Of a DNA stretch of 64,000 nt, positions 24,907 through 33,867 are shown one piece after another (position 1 is the stretch's first letter; every line of letters begins with the position of its first letter). The notes under the pieces are model-generated. The model saw only the letters and a list, made by a program, of their open reading frames with translations. It was not told where the DNA came from and ran no database searches. Location: the NCBI RefSeq assembly GCF_013410405.1, contig NZ_JACCFK010000001.1, positions 744,001 to 808,000 on the forward strand, read 5' to 3'. The stretch comes from Amycolatopsis endophytica. Its GTDB lineage: Bacteria; Actinomycetota; Actinomycetes; Mycobacteriales; Pseudonocardiaceae. A program made the translations under genes and the position numbers.

Positions 24907-25758
24907 TCAGCCGGGCGGGGCGAAGCCCGTCGGCGGGGTGGGCTCGCCCGGCTCGGCCGGCGGCTGAACCGCGGGGCGGTCGGCCGGAACCGGCGACCAC
25001 CCGGTCACGCCGTATCCGCCCGCGCGACGGCGGCGTTCCGCCAGCACCGCCTGCAGGTAGGCCCACGCCGGGACGCCCCACGGGGGCGGCGCGCCGATGC
25101 GCGTGGCGACGTCGTGCATCAGCTGCTGCCCCAACGGTTCCCGCGCCCGCGGGCTCAGCTCGCCGTAGCGCGCGAGGTACTGCCGCATCGCCAGCGCGAG
25201 GTCGTCGCCGAGGCCGGTCAGGTCGAGCTGCGCCGCCCAGCCCGCCAGTGCCGGCGGCATCGCGATGTGCGGCGCGGGGACCCGCGGAGCGCGTTCGCGG
25301 ATCACCACGGTGCCGGCCAGGTAGTCCCCGGCCCGCTTGGACCTCGGCGAGAACAGCGACACGAACAACGCCACGGCACTCCACGCGAGCACCGGTCCGA
25401 AGTCGACGATCGCGCCGGACAGGGCCCGCGTCAGCGCCTGGCGGAACCGGACCGGCCCGCCGTCGTCGCGCACCACGCGCAGTCCCAGCGCCATCTTGCC
25501 CAGCGTGCGGCCGCGGCTGAGTGTTTCGAACAGCACCGAGTACCCGACCCGCACCAGCACGAAGAACCCCAGCGCCAGCGCGGCGATCAGCGCCCCGTCG
25601 GCCACCCCGGACATGGCCAGCGCCAGCAGGAACAGCAGGAGCGCGGCAGCCTGCACCGACACGTCGATCGCGAACGCCGCGGCGCGGCTGGCGAGCTGCG
25701 CGATCGGCAGCTCCAGCACGACGGCCTCGCCGGTCACCAGATCGGGTTCGGTGGACAC
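24907..25758 (-). CDS. RDD-family membrane protein
   Basis: The 283-residue protein has the RDD membrane domain (about residues 20-160): LASRAAAFAIDVSVQ with the Arg-Asp pair, a GRTLGKMALGLRVV loop and RALSGAIVDFGP. A Pro-rich C-terminal tail follows. The transport or stress role of RDD proteins is poorly defined. GTG 25758 is favoured because TACAGT (25770-25765) lies exactly six bases before it, giving a leaderless start; an ATG at 25782 would overlap the divergent SpoIIM start. It pairs with SpoIIM as Rv3695/Rv3694c do in mycobacteria. Confidence 0.8.
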   Translation of the reverse strand: MSTEPDLVTGEAVVLELPIAQLASRAAAFAIDVSVQAAALLLFLLALAMSGVADGALIAALALGFFVLVRVGYSVLFETLSRGRTLGKMALGLRVVRDDGGPVRFRQALTRALSGAIVDFGPVLAWSAVALFVSLFSPRSKRAGDYLAGTVVIRERAPRVPAPHIAMPPALAGWAAQLDLTGLGDDLALAMRQYLARYGELSPRAREPLGQQLMHDVATRIGAPPPWGVPAWAYLQAVLAERRRRAGGYGVTGWSPVPADRPAVQPPAEPGEPTPPTGFAPPG

Positions 25759-25764
25759 CGGCTC

Positions 25765-25774
25765 ACTGTAATCT
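25765..25774. promoter_or_regulatory. Overlapping divergent -10 boxes of the RDD and SpoIIM genes
   Basis: TAATCT (25769-25774, plus) and TACAGT (25770-25765, minus) share two bases. Each is six bases from its start codon (ATG 25781 and GTG 25758), so the two start codons are 23 bp apart. RNA polymerase could not open both at once, implying mutually exclusive initiation. Confidence 0.65.
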
Positions 25775-25780
25775 GCCCCC

Positions 25781-26785
25781 ATGGACGTGGACCTGTTCGT
25801 CGCGGCCCACCGCGCCGAATGGGCCCGGCTGGACCGGCTGCTGGCGACCCGCAGGCTGACCGGCCCGGAGGCCGACGAGCTGGTCACGCTGTACCAGCGG
25901 GCCGCGACGCACCTGTCCGTCGTGCGATCCTCGGCGCCCGACCCGGCGTTGCTGTCCTGGCTGTCGTCGCTGGTCACGCGCGCCCGATCGGCCGTCACCG
26001 GCTCACACACCCCCGCCTGGCGGGAAATCGGGCTGTTCTTCGCGCGCCGCTTCCCCGCCGCCGTCTACACCTCCGCCCGCTGGTGGGTGCCGACCGCGCT
26101 GGTGACGATCGTCGTGAGCGGTCTGCTCGGGGTGTGGATCGCCACCGATTCGCGGGTGCAGGCGAGCATCGCGGCCCCGGAGGCGATCCGCGCGCTCACC
26201 GAGCCCGGCGGGCGGTTCGAGACCTACTACTCCAGCAATCCCGCCACCTCCTTCGCCGCCCAGGTGTGGACGAACAACGCGTGGGTCGCCGCGATGTGCC
26301 TGTTTTTCGGGGTGCTGCTGGGAATCCCGGTGCTGATCGCGTTGTGGCAGAACGCCCTCAACGTCGCCGTGTCGGCCGGGCTGATGGCCGCGGCGGGGCG
26401 GCTCGACGTGTTCTTCGGGCTCATCACCCCGCACGGCCTGCTGGAGCTGACCGCGGTGTTCGTCGCGGCGGGCACCGGTCTGCGGCTGGGGTGGACGGTG
26501 ATCCAGCCGGGACGCCGATCACGGTCGGCGGCGCTGGCGCGGGAGGGCCGGTCGGCGGCCGGGATCGCGCTGGGGCTGGTGTGCGTGCTGCTGGTGTCCG
26601 GGATGATCGAGGCGTTCGTGACACCCTCGGGGCTGCCGACGTGGGGGCGCATCGCGATCGGCGTGGCCGCCGAGGTCCTGTTCCTGGTCTACGTGTTCGT
26701 CTTCGGACGGCGGGCGGTGCGGGCCGGGATCACCGGCGACGCCGACTCGCGCGACACCGGTGACCTGCGTCCCGAGGCGGGTTGA
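25781..26785 (+). CDS. Stage II sporulation protein M-family membrane protein (DUF95)
   Basis: The 334-residue SpoIIM-like integral membrane protein has a soluble N-terminus (about residues 1-95) followed by five or six hydrophobic segments. SpoIIM blocks seen are SFAAQVWTNNAWVA (about 156-169) and FFGLITPHGLLELTAVFVAAGTG (as FFGLITPHG and LLELTAVF, about 212-235). The organism lineage does not make endospores; the family has a general envelope role there. It normally neighbours RDD and DUF58/MoxR genes, as here. The mRNA is predicted to be leaderless from TAATCT. Confidence 0.88.
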   Translation: MDVDLFVAAHRAEWARLDRLLATRRLTGPEADELVTLYQRAATHLSVVRSSAPDPALLSWLSSLVTRARSAVTGSHTPAWREIGLFFARRFPAAVYTSARWWVPTALVTIVVSGLLGVWIATDSRVQASIAAPEAIRALTEPGGRFETYYSSNPATSFAAQVWTNNAWVAAMCLFFGVLLGIPVLIALWQNALNVAVSAGLMAAAGRLDVFFGLITPHGLLELTAVFVAAGTGLRLGWTVIQPGRRSRSAALAREGRSAAGIALGLVCVLLVSGMIEAFVTPSGLPTWGRIAIGVAAEVLFLVYVFVFGRRAVRAGITGDADSRDTGDLRPEAG

Positions 26786-26831
26786 CACGCCGTTGCCCGG
26801 AATTGTCGGTGGCGGGTTTTAGGGTGGGATC

Positions 26832-27044
26832 ATGCGACTGACACTCTCCGACGACACCTACGCGCAGGTCAGGGCCCGTGCCGAGGAAGCGGGGCAGTCC
26901 GTGGACGAGTGGGTGCTGGCCGCGGTCGAGCGGGAGGCGTACCGGCAGCTGTGCGAGCAGCAGGCGCGGTGGAACGCCGAGCACCCCGACCAGGTCCGCG
27001 CCGCGGCGGACGACTGGCGTGCCCGTGGCTCTTCGGCCGCGTAG
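26832..27044 (+). CDS. Probable ribbon-helix-helix antitoxin
   Basis: The 70-residue protein begins MRLTLSDDTYAQVRARAEEAG, a short beta strand then helix, followed by SVDEWVLAAVEREA, the pattern of MetJ/Arc ribbon-helix-helix DNA-binding antitoxins. A charged C-terminal half could wrap the toxin. TAGGGT (26820-26825) lies six bases before the ATG, so the operon is probably leaderless. The toxin-like gene starts inside its last 20 bases, a classic coupled toxin-antitoxin arrangement. Confidence 0.6.
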   Translation: MRLTLSDDTYAQVRARAEEAGQSVDEWVLAAVEREAYRQLCEQQARWNAEHPDQVRAAADDWRARGSSAA

Positions 27045-27318
27045 GGGCCAGATCTGGGCGGTCGGCGACGGCCCGCGACGCGTGCTGATCTTCTCCGGCA
27101 ACATGCTCAACGACATCGACGACGAGCACGTGGTGACGATGGAGGTCATCGAACACGCCGTGCCGCTCAGCGTCGCCACCGGCAGCGGCGGGTGGGTGCG
27201 GTACACGTGGCTGGACCACGTGCCGAAGACGTCGCTGACGCGCCACACCGGTGAGGTGCCCGGAGACTTGATGCAGCGCCTGAGCACCCGCCTGTTCATG
27301 GTGATCGCCACCGACTGA
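27025..27318 (+). CDS. Probable PemK/MazF-like toxin (small, overlapping gene)
   Basis: The 97-residue protein in a different frame overlaps the 3' end of the antitoxin-like gene by 20 bp. It starts VALRPRRGQIWAVGDGPRRVLIFSGN, resembling the R-G-x-I-W-x-V opening strand and the R-x-V-L-I-x-S second strand of PemK/MazF endoribonucleases, and ends in a helix (GDLMQRLSTRLFMVIA). GTG 27025 is chosen; GTG 27019 is possible. The usual MazF catalytic Arg/Thr pattern is only partly recognisable, so the enzyme assignment is tentative, but size, order and overlap support a type II toxin-antitoxin pair. Confidence 0.5.
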   Translation: MALRPRRGQIWAVGDGPRRVLIFSGNMLNDIDDEHVVTMEVIEHAVPLSVATGSGGWVRYTWLDHVPKTSLTRHTGEVPGDLMQRLSTRLFMVIATD

Positions 27319-27358
27319 TGTCCTTTCGGGCCGTAGAGCCCGCGCGCGCCCCCGGAGC

Positions 27359-27454
27359 GGCAAACACAGCGCCCGCAACGGCAAACACAGCGCCCGGAGC
27401 GGCAAACACAGCGCCGTGCGCGGCGTGTTTGCCGTTCCCGCTGGCGTGTTTGCC
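27359..27454. repeat. 21-bp-period array: three direct and two inverted GGCAAACAC units
   Basis: GGCAAACACAGCGCC occurs at 27359, 27380 and 27401, an exact 21-bp period. Its partial reverse complement GGCGTGTTTGCC then occurs at 27422 and 27443, again 21 bp apart. The whole array can fold into nested hairpins (GGCAAACAC with GTGTTTGCC), with GTGCGC at the turn. Confidence 0.9.
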
Positions 27455-27550
27455 GCTCCGGCACGCCACCCACCGACGCAACCGCCACCCGGCAACGCAA
27501 CCCAGCCACCAGGCCGCCCACACCTCCCCCGCACCCGATCCCCAGCCCGG

Positions 27551-27618
27551 TTCTACGGACGATCAGGCGGAGTCAAGGTACTCTTTCCCGCCTTGACACC
27601 GCCTGCTCGGCCGTAGAA
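27551..27618. repeat. 68-nt imperfect hairpin element
   Basis: Two 28-nt arms (27551-27578 and 27591-27618) pair with only three mismatches around a 12-nt loop. The segments are TTCTACGG/CCGTAGAA, CGA/TCG, CAGGCGG/CCGCCTG and GTCAAGG/CCTTGAC. It lies between convergent genes and could terminate both, but it is longer than an ordinary terminator and looks like a dispersed palindromic repeat. Confidence 0.8.
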
Positions 27619-27696
27619 GCCCTGAAAAATCGGGGCGGCCACGGCTCAGTCCAGCCGCGCGCAGCGCGACAACCCGCGTAGCGGCTGCCGAACACC

Positions 27697-28980
27697 TCAC
27701 AACCGCCCAGCCGCCTTCAACGCCAGGTACCGATCGGCGAGCGCCGGAGCCAGTTCCTCCGGCACCGCATCCACCACCTCGACCCCACGCCGCACCAAGG
27801 TAGAAACCACCGACCGCCGCTCACCCAGCGTGCGTTCCGCCGCGGCCGCCCCGTAAACCGCCTCCGCATCCCCCCGAGCCCGAGCCATCGACGCCACGGA
27901 AGGATCCGCCACCCCGGCCACCAGCAACTGATGCCGCCCGACCACGGACGGCAGCACCGGCAGCAGCCCCGACTCCAGCGGCGCGGCATCCAACCCGGTC
28001 AGCAGCACCACCAAGGACCGCCGCCGGGCCCGACGAAGCACCTCCGCCACCATCCCTCGTGCATCGGTCTCGACGAGGCTCGCCTCCAACGGCGCCATGG
28101 CGTTCACCAGCGCGGGCAGCTGCGCACCGGCGACGTGGGCGCGGACCTGACGGTCGTAGGCCAGGAAGTCGACCCGGTCTCCCGCCCGCGACGCCAGCAC
28201 GGCGAGCAGCAGGGCGGCGTCCATCGCCGCGTCCAACCGGGGCACGTCGCCGACGCGGCCCGCCGCCGTGCGACCGGTGTCCAGCACCAGCAGCAGGTGC
28301 CGGTCCCGCTCCGGACGCCACGTCCGCACCATGACGTCCGCCGCCCGCGCCGAGGCCCGCCAGTCGATCGAGCGTACGTCGTCACCGATCACGTACTCGC
28401 GCAGCGAATCGAACTCCGTCCCCTCGCCCCGCACCAGCGCGGCCTGACGCCCGTCGAGTTGCTGCAATCGTGCCAGCCGCGACGGCAGGTGCTTGCGGCC
28501 GGCGAACGGCGGCAGCACCCGCACGGTCCCGGGCACGCGGTGCGAACCCTGCCGCCCCGCCAGCCCGAGCGGCCCCAGCGCCCGCACCGTGACCCGCTCC
28601 GACGACCGGTCGCCCCGCCGCACCGGACGCAACCGCACGACCACCGACCGCCGCTCCCCCGGCGGCACCGCGACAGCGAACCGGTCCTGCTCCACCCCGG
28701 CGCTCGGCGGCCACGCGTCACGCAACAGGCCCCGCAGGTGCCGCGACGACAGGTTGGTCACCGACAACGTCACCTCGGCCGTCTCGCCCAGCCGCGCCGA
28801 GGTCGCGCCCGTCCGCGAAAACGACAGCCCTCGCACGGAAGCCGCGAGCAGCAGGTCCACCACCACGCCGAGCGCGATCACCGCCAGCACCAGGAGAACC
28901 CCGGTCCACGACGGAATCCCGAGCGCCACCACGACGATGCCCACGAGCGCCAGCAGGCCGGCGCGGCCGGTGATGGCCAT
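27697..28980 (-). CDS. DUF58 (VWA-like) protein, partner of MoxR ATPase
   Basis: The 427-residue protein has two N-terminal transmembrane helices (about residues 5-48), a beta-rich middle and the DUF58 core FDSLREYVIGDDVRSIDW (about 195-212), followed by a VWA-like fold with LLLVLDTGRTAAGR carrying a partial metal-site motif. DUF58 proteins work with MoxR AAA+ ATPases as chaperone-like modules for envelope or enzyme maturation. ATG 28980 begins one base after the moxR stop. It corresponds to Rv3693 in the moxR2 cluster. Confidence 0.88.
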   Translation of the reverse strand: MAITGRAGLLALVGIVVVALGIPSWTGVLLVLAVIALGVVVDLLLAASVRGLSFSRTGATSARLGETAEVTLSVTNLSSRHLRGLLRDAWPPSAGVEQDRFAVAVPPGERRSVVVRLRPVRRGDRSSERVTVRALGPLGLAGRQGSHRVPGTVRVLPPFAGRKHLPSRLARLQQLDGRQAALVRGEGTEFDSLREYVIGDDVRSIDWRASARAADVMVRTWRPERDRHLLLVLDTGRTAAGRVGDVPRLDAAMDAALLLAVLASRAGDRVDFLAYDRQVRAHVAGAQLPALVNAMAPLEASLVETDARGMVAEVLRRARRRSLVVLLTGLDAAPLESGLLPVLPSVVGRHQLLVAGVADPSVASMARARGDAEAVYGAAAAERTLGERRSVVSTLVRRGVEVVDAVPEELAPALADRYLALKAAGRL

Positions 28981-28981
28981 G

Positions 28982-29940
<959 letters not shown>

Positions 29941-29944
<4 letters not shown>

Positions 29945-31059
29945 CTGATCTCCCTCTCGATGCGGTCCAGCTCGTCCGCGAGCCGGACCAGTCCCGCGTC
30001 GTCGGCGGGCGCTGGACCGTACAGAAGTTCCCCGACCGCCGGAGCGGGCCATCCGGTGCGGTCCGCGGCCGCGGCGACCACCGCCGCCGGTTCCGCGCTC
30101 GCGCCCAGGCCCAGCAGGGGCCGCATCCGTCCGATCGCCGCCTGCCGCAGCGTAGCCGCGGCGTGGTCGACGGCGCCCGAGCGGCGGTAGAGCCGGGCCC
30201 GCCCCTCGGTGGTTTCGGCGGCGCGCACGGCGACCGGCAGCCGTTCGGTCACGACCGGCCCGAGCCGCCGCGCCCGCCACACCGCGAACAGCACCGCGGC
30301 GACCGCGAGCTGGATCGCGCCGAACATCCAGGCGCGGGGCAGCAGGTCCATCGGCGAGCGCTGCTCGATGCCGGCGCCGGTGTCGCCCGGCGACGGCACG
30401 TACCAGACGAGCGTCGCGTTGCGCCCCAGCAGCCGCAGCATCAGGGCGGCATTGCCTTCGTCGTCGAGGCGGTCGTTGGTCATGAGATCGCCGTTGCCCA
30501 GGAGCGTCGTGCTGCCGTCCTCGCCGGGAAGCTGCAGCATCGTGCCGTCGTAGCAGCCGCGGGCCCGGCTGTGCGCGGAGTAGGTGAGGCCGCCGAGGAC
30601 GACGTCGCCTGCCGAGACAGCGCCCGCGACGGTGCACCGCGGCGCCCGGACCGACAAGGGCACGCCGACTCCGACGACCACGCCGGGGGTGAGGAGGTCG
30701 AGCGTCGCGTCACCAGGGGCGATGACCACGGCTTCGCCCGCCCGCGCCCGCAGCGCCGCCAGGCGACCCGGTTCGACCAGGTCCGGGCCCGTCACCAGCA
30801 GCGTCGTGTCCTCCCGCACCGCGGCGTCGGCTTCGGCGTAGGTCCGGGCGGCGACGACGCGCACGCCCTGCCGCTCCAGCAGCCGCGCGAGCGCGCGCGA
30901 ACCGGTCGGGTCCGGCGAGCCGGGGTCGAGCGCGCCGTGCTGCCGCCCGGCCGACCCGAGCAGCACGATCACGGCACCGACCAGCAGGATCAGCGCGACC
31001 ACCAGTGGTGCCCGCGCGGCACGCCAGATCCGGCGGGCGTCCGGCGAAACACTGGTCAC
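29941..31059 (-). CDS. DUF4350 membrane protein
   Basis: The 372-residue protein has a transmembrane helix at about 18-37, an external domain with DPTGSRALARLLERQGVRVV typical of DUF4350 (a glutamine amidotransferase-like fold without catalytic residues that I can see), a second transmembrane helix near 240-258 and a cytoplasmic helical tail. It is coupled on both sides by 4-bp overlaps to the DUF4129 and MoxR genes. The family travels with MoxR/DUF58 in Actinobacteria (Rv3691-like). Biochemical role unknown. Confidence 0.85.
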
Positions 31060-31691
31060 GCCGGGACTCCGGGACGGCTGTGGCCGACCACGTCGTCGAG
31101 TCCGGCGACGACGCGGTAGTCCTCGACCGTGGCCGCGCGGCCGCCGTAGTGGACCGCGTCGAACAGCTCCGCACCCGCCCGCAGGGCGTCCCGGACGGCG
31201 GGCAGCCTCCCGCCCGCCTCGCGCGCGGCCTCGTCGGCGGTGCGCCCGGCGCGTTCGTCGAGCACGCCGCGCTCCTCCAGCGTCCGGACCACCGCACGGA
31301 ACCGGTCGCGCACCGCCGCCCCGACGTCACCGGCGGCGAAGGCGCGCTCGGCGGCGTCCCGGTAGTCCCGCGCGGACCGCGACCGGCCCTCGAAGACCGT
31401 GCCCGGCCGTCGCGCCGACCGCGCGAGCCGACCGACCCGCAACCGCACGACGACGATCACCAGTACCACCACCGCGAGCATGACCAGCACCCCGGCCCCG
31501 CCGCCGGGCACGATCCCGGACGCCGCGTCGAACAGGTCCACGATCCGCTGCGCGACCCAGCCGAGCGCCCGGTCGAACCAGTTCGGCTGGGCCGCCGCGT
31601 ACACCGGATCGGACAGTTCGGCCTCCGCGGCGCGGCGCGCGTCGTCCCGGCCGATGTCGACCGGGACGTCGGCGAGCCAGGCGGCGATCAA
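31056..31691 (-). CDS. DUF4129 membrane protein
   Basis: The 211-residue protein has an N-terminal external part, one transmembrane helix (about residues 68-84) and a C-terminal cytoplasmic domain with RDRFRAVVRTLEERGVLDER, ADEAAREAG and LFDAVHYGGRAATVEDY, the DUF4129 signature. In many bacteria this domain closes transglutaminase-like proteins of MoxR clusters; here it stands alone. The TTG at 31691 overlaps the stop of the upstream gene. Part of the five-gene leftward envelope operon. Confidence 0.83.
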   Translation of the reverse strand: MIAAWLADVPVDIGRDDARRAAEAELSDPVYAAAQPNWFDRALGWVAQRIVDLFDAASGIVPGGGAGVLVMLAVVVLVIVVVRLRVGRLARSARRPGTVFEGRSRSARDYRDAAERAFAAGDVGAAVRDRFRAVVRTLEERGVLDERAGRTADEAAREAGGRLPAVRDALRAGAELFDAVHYGGRAATVEDYRVVAGLDDVVGHSRPGVPA

Positions 31692-32737
31692 GCCGTGCCC
31701 GCCGCCCGCGCCAGCTGGAGGTCCATGCCCTCCTTGCGCATGCGCTGGTCGATGTAGAGCAGCGCGGTGGTGTTCGCGGTGAACGGCGCGACGATCGTCA
31801 TCGAGATCACCTGGCCCAGCGCGACGAGCAGCAGACCACCCCAGCCCGCCGGGACACCCTCACCGGTCAGCACACCGGTGCCGCCCGCGGCGAGGCTGAA
31901 CGGGATGTCGATCAGGTAGGACAGCACCGTGCCGATCACGCCGGCCAGCAGCAGGACCCCGAAGCAGCGCCACCAGGAGCCGCTGACCAGTTCGCGCGAC
32001 CGGGTCAGCGACTGCCCGACCTTCGCGCGCTCCAGCACCAGCGCCGGGGTGGTGAGGCCGAACAGGGTGTAGAGCCAGATACCGGGGATCAGGCACAGGA
32101 TCGAGCCGGCCGCGACCAGCAGGCTGTAGACGATCGTGGCGCCGAGCAGCGGCAGGAACCGCGGCCGCGCCTCGGCCATGGCTTCGGCGAACGAGACCGG
32201 CTTGCCCAGCACGGCCTTGCCGATGACGACGGTCAGGAAGCCGGACAGGAAGGTCTGGGTCAGCACCGTGATGATCAGCGTGACACCGGTGACCGCCGCG
32301 GTGTCGCCGAGCACGTCCAGCGCCGCGTCCTGGATCTGCTGGTCGGTGGCGGCCGGGCCGAGGTTCTGCAGCGTCTCCACGTCCGGCAGGAGGTAGCGGC
32401 TGGCCAGCAGCTGGAGCACGGCGCCGATCACCGCGACGACGGCCGACGCGCCGAACACCAGAGCCGGGTGGCGCCGCATGGTCGTGATGGCCCCGTCGAG
32501 GATCTCGCCGACCGACAGCGGGCGCAGCGGGATCACGCCGGGTTTGCCGTAACCGGGGCGTGGCCCCCAGCCCTGCTGCTGGTAGGGCTGACCGGGCGGC
32601 GGCTGCTGGTTCCAGCCCTGCTGCCCGGTCACCTCCGGCGGCGGTGGCGCCGGCGGCATCGGGCTCCCGGCGGGAGGCGTCGCGTCGCCGGGCCTGTCCT
32701 TCGGATCGGGGCCGGCCCAGCCGCCACTGTCGCTCAT
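31688..32737 (-). CDS. Polytopic membrane protein with Pro/Gln-rich N-terminus
   Basis: Residues ~1-75 of this 349-residue protein are Pro/Gly/Gln-rich and disordered (PPPPEVTGQQGWNQQPPPG). After RPLSVGEILDGAITTMRRHP come six hydrophobic segments in a YciC/glycerophosphodiester-phosphodiesterase membrane-domain-like arrangement, with LTRSRELVSGSWWRCFGVLLL late in the protein. It is the first gene of the leftward DUF4129-DUF4350-MoxR-DUF58 operon. ATG 32737 is used because the sequence before it does not align with the family. Function unknown; membrane scaffold or transporter-like. Confidence 0.75.
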   Translation of the reverse strand: MSDSGGWAGPDPKDRPGDATPPAGSPMPPAPPPPEVTGQQGWNQQPPPGQPYQQQGWGPRPGYGKPGVIPLRPLSVGEILDGAITTMRRHPALVFGASAVVAVIGAVLQLLASRYLLPDVETLQNLGPAATDQQIQDAALDVLGDTAAVTGVTLIITVLTQTFLSGFLTVVIGKAVLGKPVSFAEAMAEARPRFLPLLGATIVYSLLVAAGSILCLIPGIWLYTLFGLTTPALVLERAKVGQSLTRSRELVSGSWWRCFGVLLLAGVIGTVLSYLIDIPFSLAAGGTGVLTGEGVPAGWGGLLLVALGQVISMTIVAPFTANTTALLYIDQRMRKEGMDLQLARAAGTA

Positions 32738-32876
32738 CGGGTCGTCTCCACTCGGTGCGGGTCGTTTCGCCGCCCACTCTCGCAGAGCGGCCCGGCACCG
32801 GCCACGGGTGGCGCGCCGACGCCGCCGAGTCGTGATCTCACCCGCCCGGCACACGTGCTGACTATGCTGGCGGCCG

Positions 32877-33863
32877 ATGACGCCACCGCCGCAGCGACCA
32901 CGGGAACCGTTGCCGCCGCCGCGTCCGGCACAGCCGGCCGCGCGGCACCGGGCGCGCGGCCGCTCGTCGAGGCCGGTCACCGCGTTCGTGCTCAGCGCCG
33001 TGGCGGTGCTGCTCGCCGGGCTGGTGGTGTTCGTCGCGGTCCGCAACGGATCGGAGCCGTCTTCCCCCACGGTGGCCGCGCCGACGACGACAGCGGTCAG
33101 CGGCGGCAACGCGGCAGGCGCGGCGACCAGTTCCGCGGACGGCCAGAAGGTCCTGGAACTGGCGTCCCACCCGATCCTGCAGAACAGCGAAGACGGGTTG
33201 CAGAACTTCGCCTGCACGCTCCCGGAGTGGCACAGCGACCAGGATTCGGCCGAAGCCTTCTTCACCGCCGCCGCCCAATGCCTCAACGAGGCGTGGGGCG
33301 GTTTCCTCGAACGCTACGACCTGCCCTTCACCCCGCCCAGCCTGCACTTCCCGACGGGCACCTCGTTCACCACCGCGTGCGGCACGATCGCGGTGAGCGT
33401 GGCGACCGCGGCCTACTACTGCGACGACAACCTGTACGTGCCCTTCCGCGGGTTGCAGACCGACCAGTACGGCGACAACCCCGGCGTCTACCTGGCGCTG
33501 TTCGCGCACGAGTACGGCCACCACGTGCAGGAGGTCGCCGGGATCATGGACGCGGTGTGGCAGCAGATCTACGCCGCGGGCCAGAACAGCCCGGCCGGGC
33601 TGGAGCTGTCACGCCGCAAGGAACTGCAGGCCCAGTGCTTCTCCGGGATGTTCCTGGGCGCGGTGGTCGACCAGGGCGGCTCCATCACCCGCGACATGTA
33701 CTCCAAAGCCTGGCGGGACCAGGACACCCGCGGCGACAACACCTCCGGCAGCATGGACCACGGCAGCAACGACCACTACGCGATGTGGTGGCGGCTGGGC
33801 GCGCAGTACAACCGGATCGCGCGGTGCAACACCTTCGCCGCCCCCGCCGCCGAGGTCAGCTGA
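32877..33863 (+). CDS. Neutral zinc metallopeptidase (YpfJ-like)
   Basis: The 328-residue membrane-anchored protein has a cytoplasmic Pro-rich lead, a transmembrane helix at about residues 34-55 and an external peptidase domain. The zinc motif HEYGHH starts at residue 211, and the downstream SRRKELQAQCFSGMF supplies the third ligand region (Glu) typical of putative neutral zinc metallopeptidases. It probably acts in the cell envelope. TATGCT (32863-32868) precedes the ATG by eight bases, so translation may be leaderless. It is divergent from the MoxR-cluster operon. Confidence 0.88.
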   Translation: MTPPPQRPREPLPPPRPAQPAARHRARGRSSRPVTAFVLSAVAVLLAGLVVFVAVRNGSEPSSPTVAAPTTTAVSGGNAAGAATSSADGQKVLELASHPILQNSEDGLQNFACTLPEWHSDQDSAEAFFTAAAQCLNEAWGGFLERYDLPFTPPSLHFPTGTSFTTACGTIAVSVATAAYYCDDNLYVPFRGLQTDQYGDNPGVYLALFAHEYGHHVQEVAGIMDAVWQQIYAAGQNSPAGLELSRRKELQAQCFSGMFLGAVVDQGGSITRDMYSKAWRDQDTRGDNTSGSMDHGSNDHYAMWWRLGAQYNRIARCNTFAAPAAEVS

Positions 33864-33867
33864 CCCG

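Larger units (their letters stand above)
27319..27696. other. 378-bp gene-free convergent interval with repeats
   Basis: The space between the toxin-like gene and the DUF58 gene, which converge here, holds no credible gene. It contains a 21-bp-period repeat array (27359-27454) and a 68-nt hairpin (27551-27618). Frames running through it only translate the repeat into low-complexity peptide. Confidence 0.75.

Noticed and set aside
27359..27454. Possible CRISPR array
   Set aside because: The 21-bp period leaves almost no spacer, the units invert halfway, and no cas genes are present.
27318..27596. Plus-strand frame translating the 21-bp repeat into AANTAP-type peptide
   Set aside because: The repeat is symmetric and gives low-complexity peptide on both strands; no ribosome site or conserved domain is seen, so I treat it as DNA-level structure.
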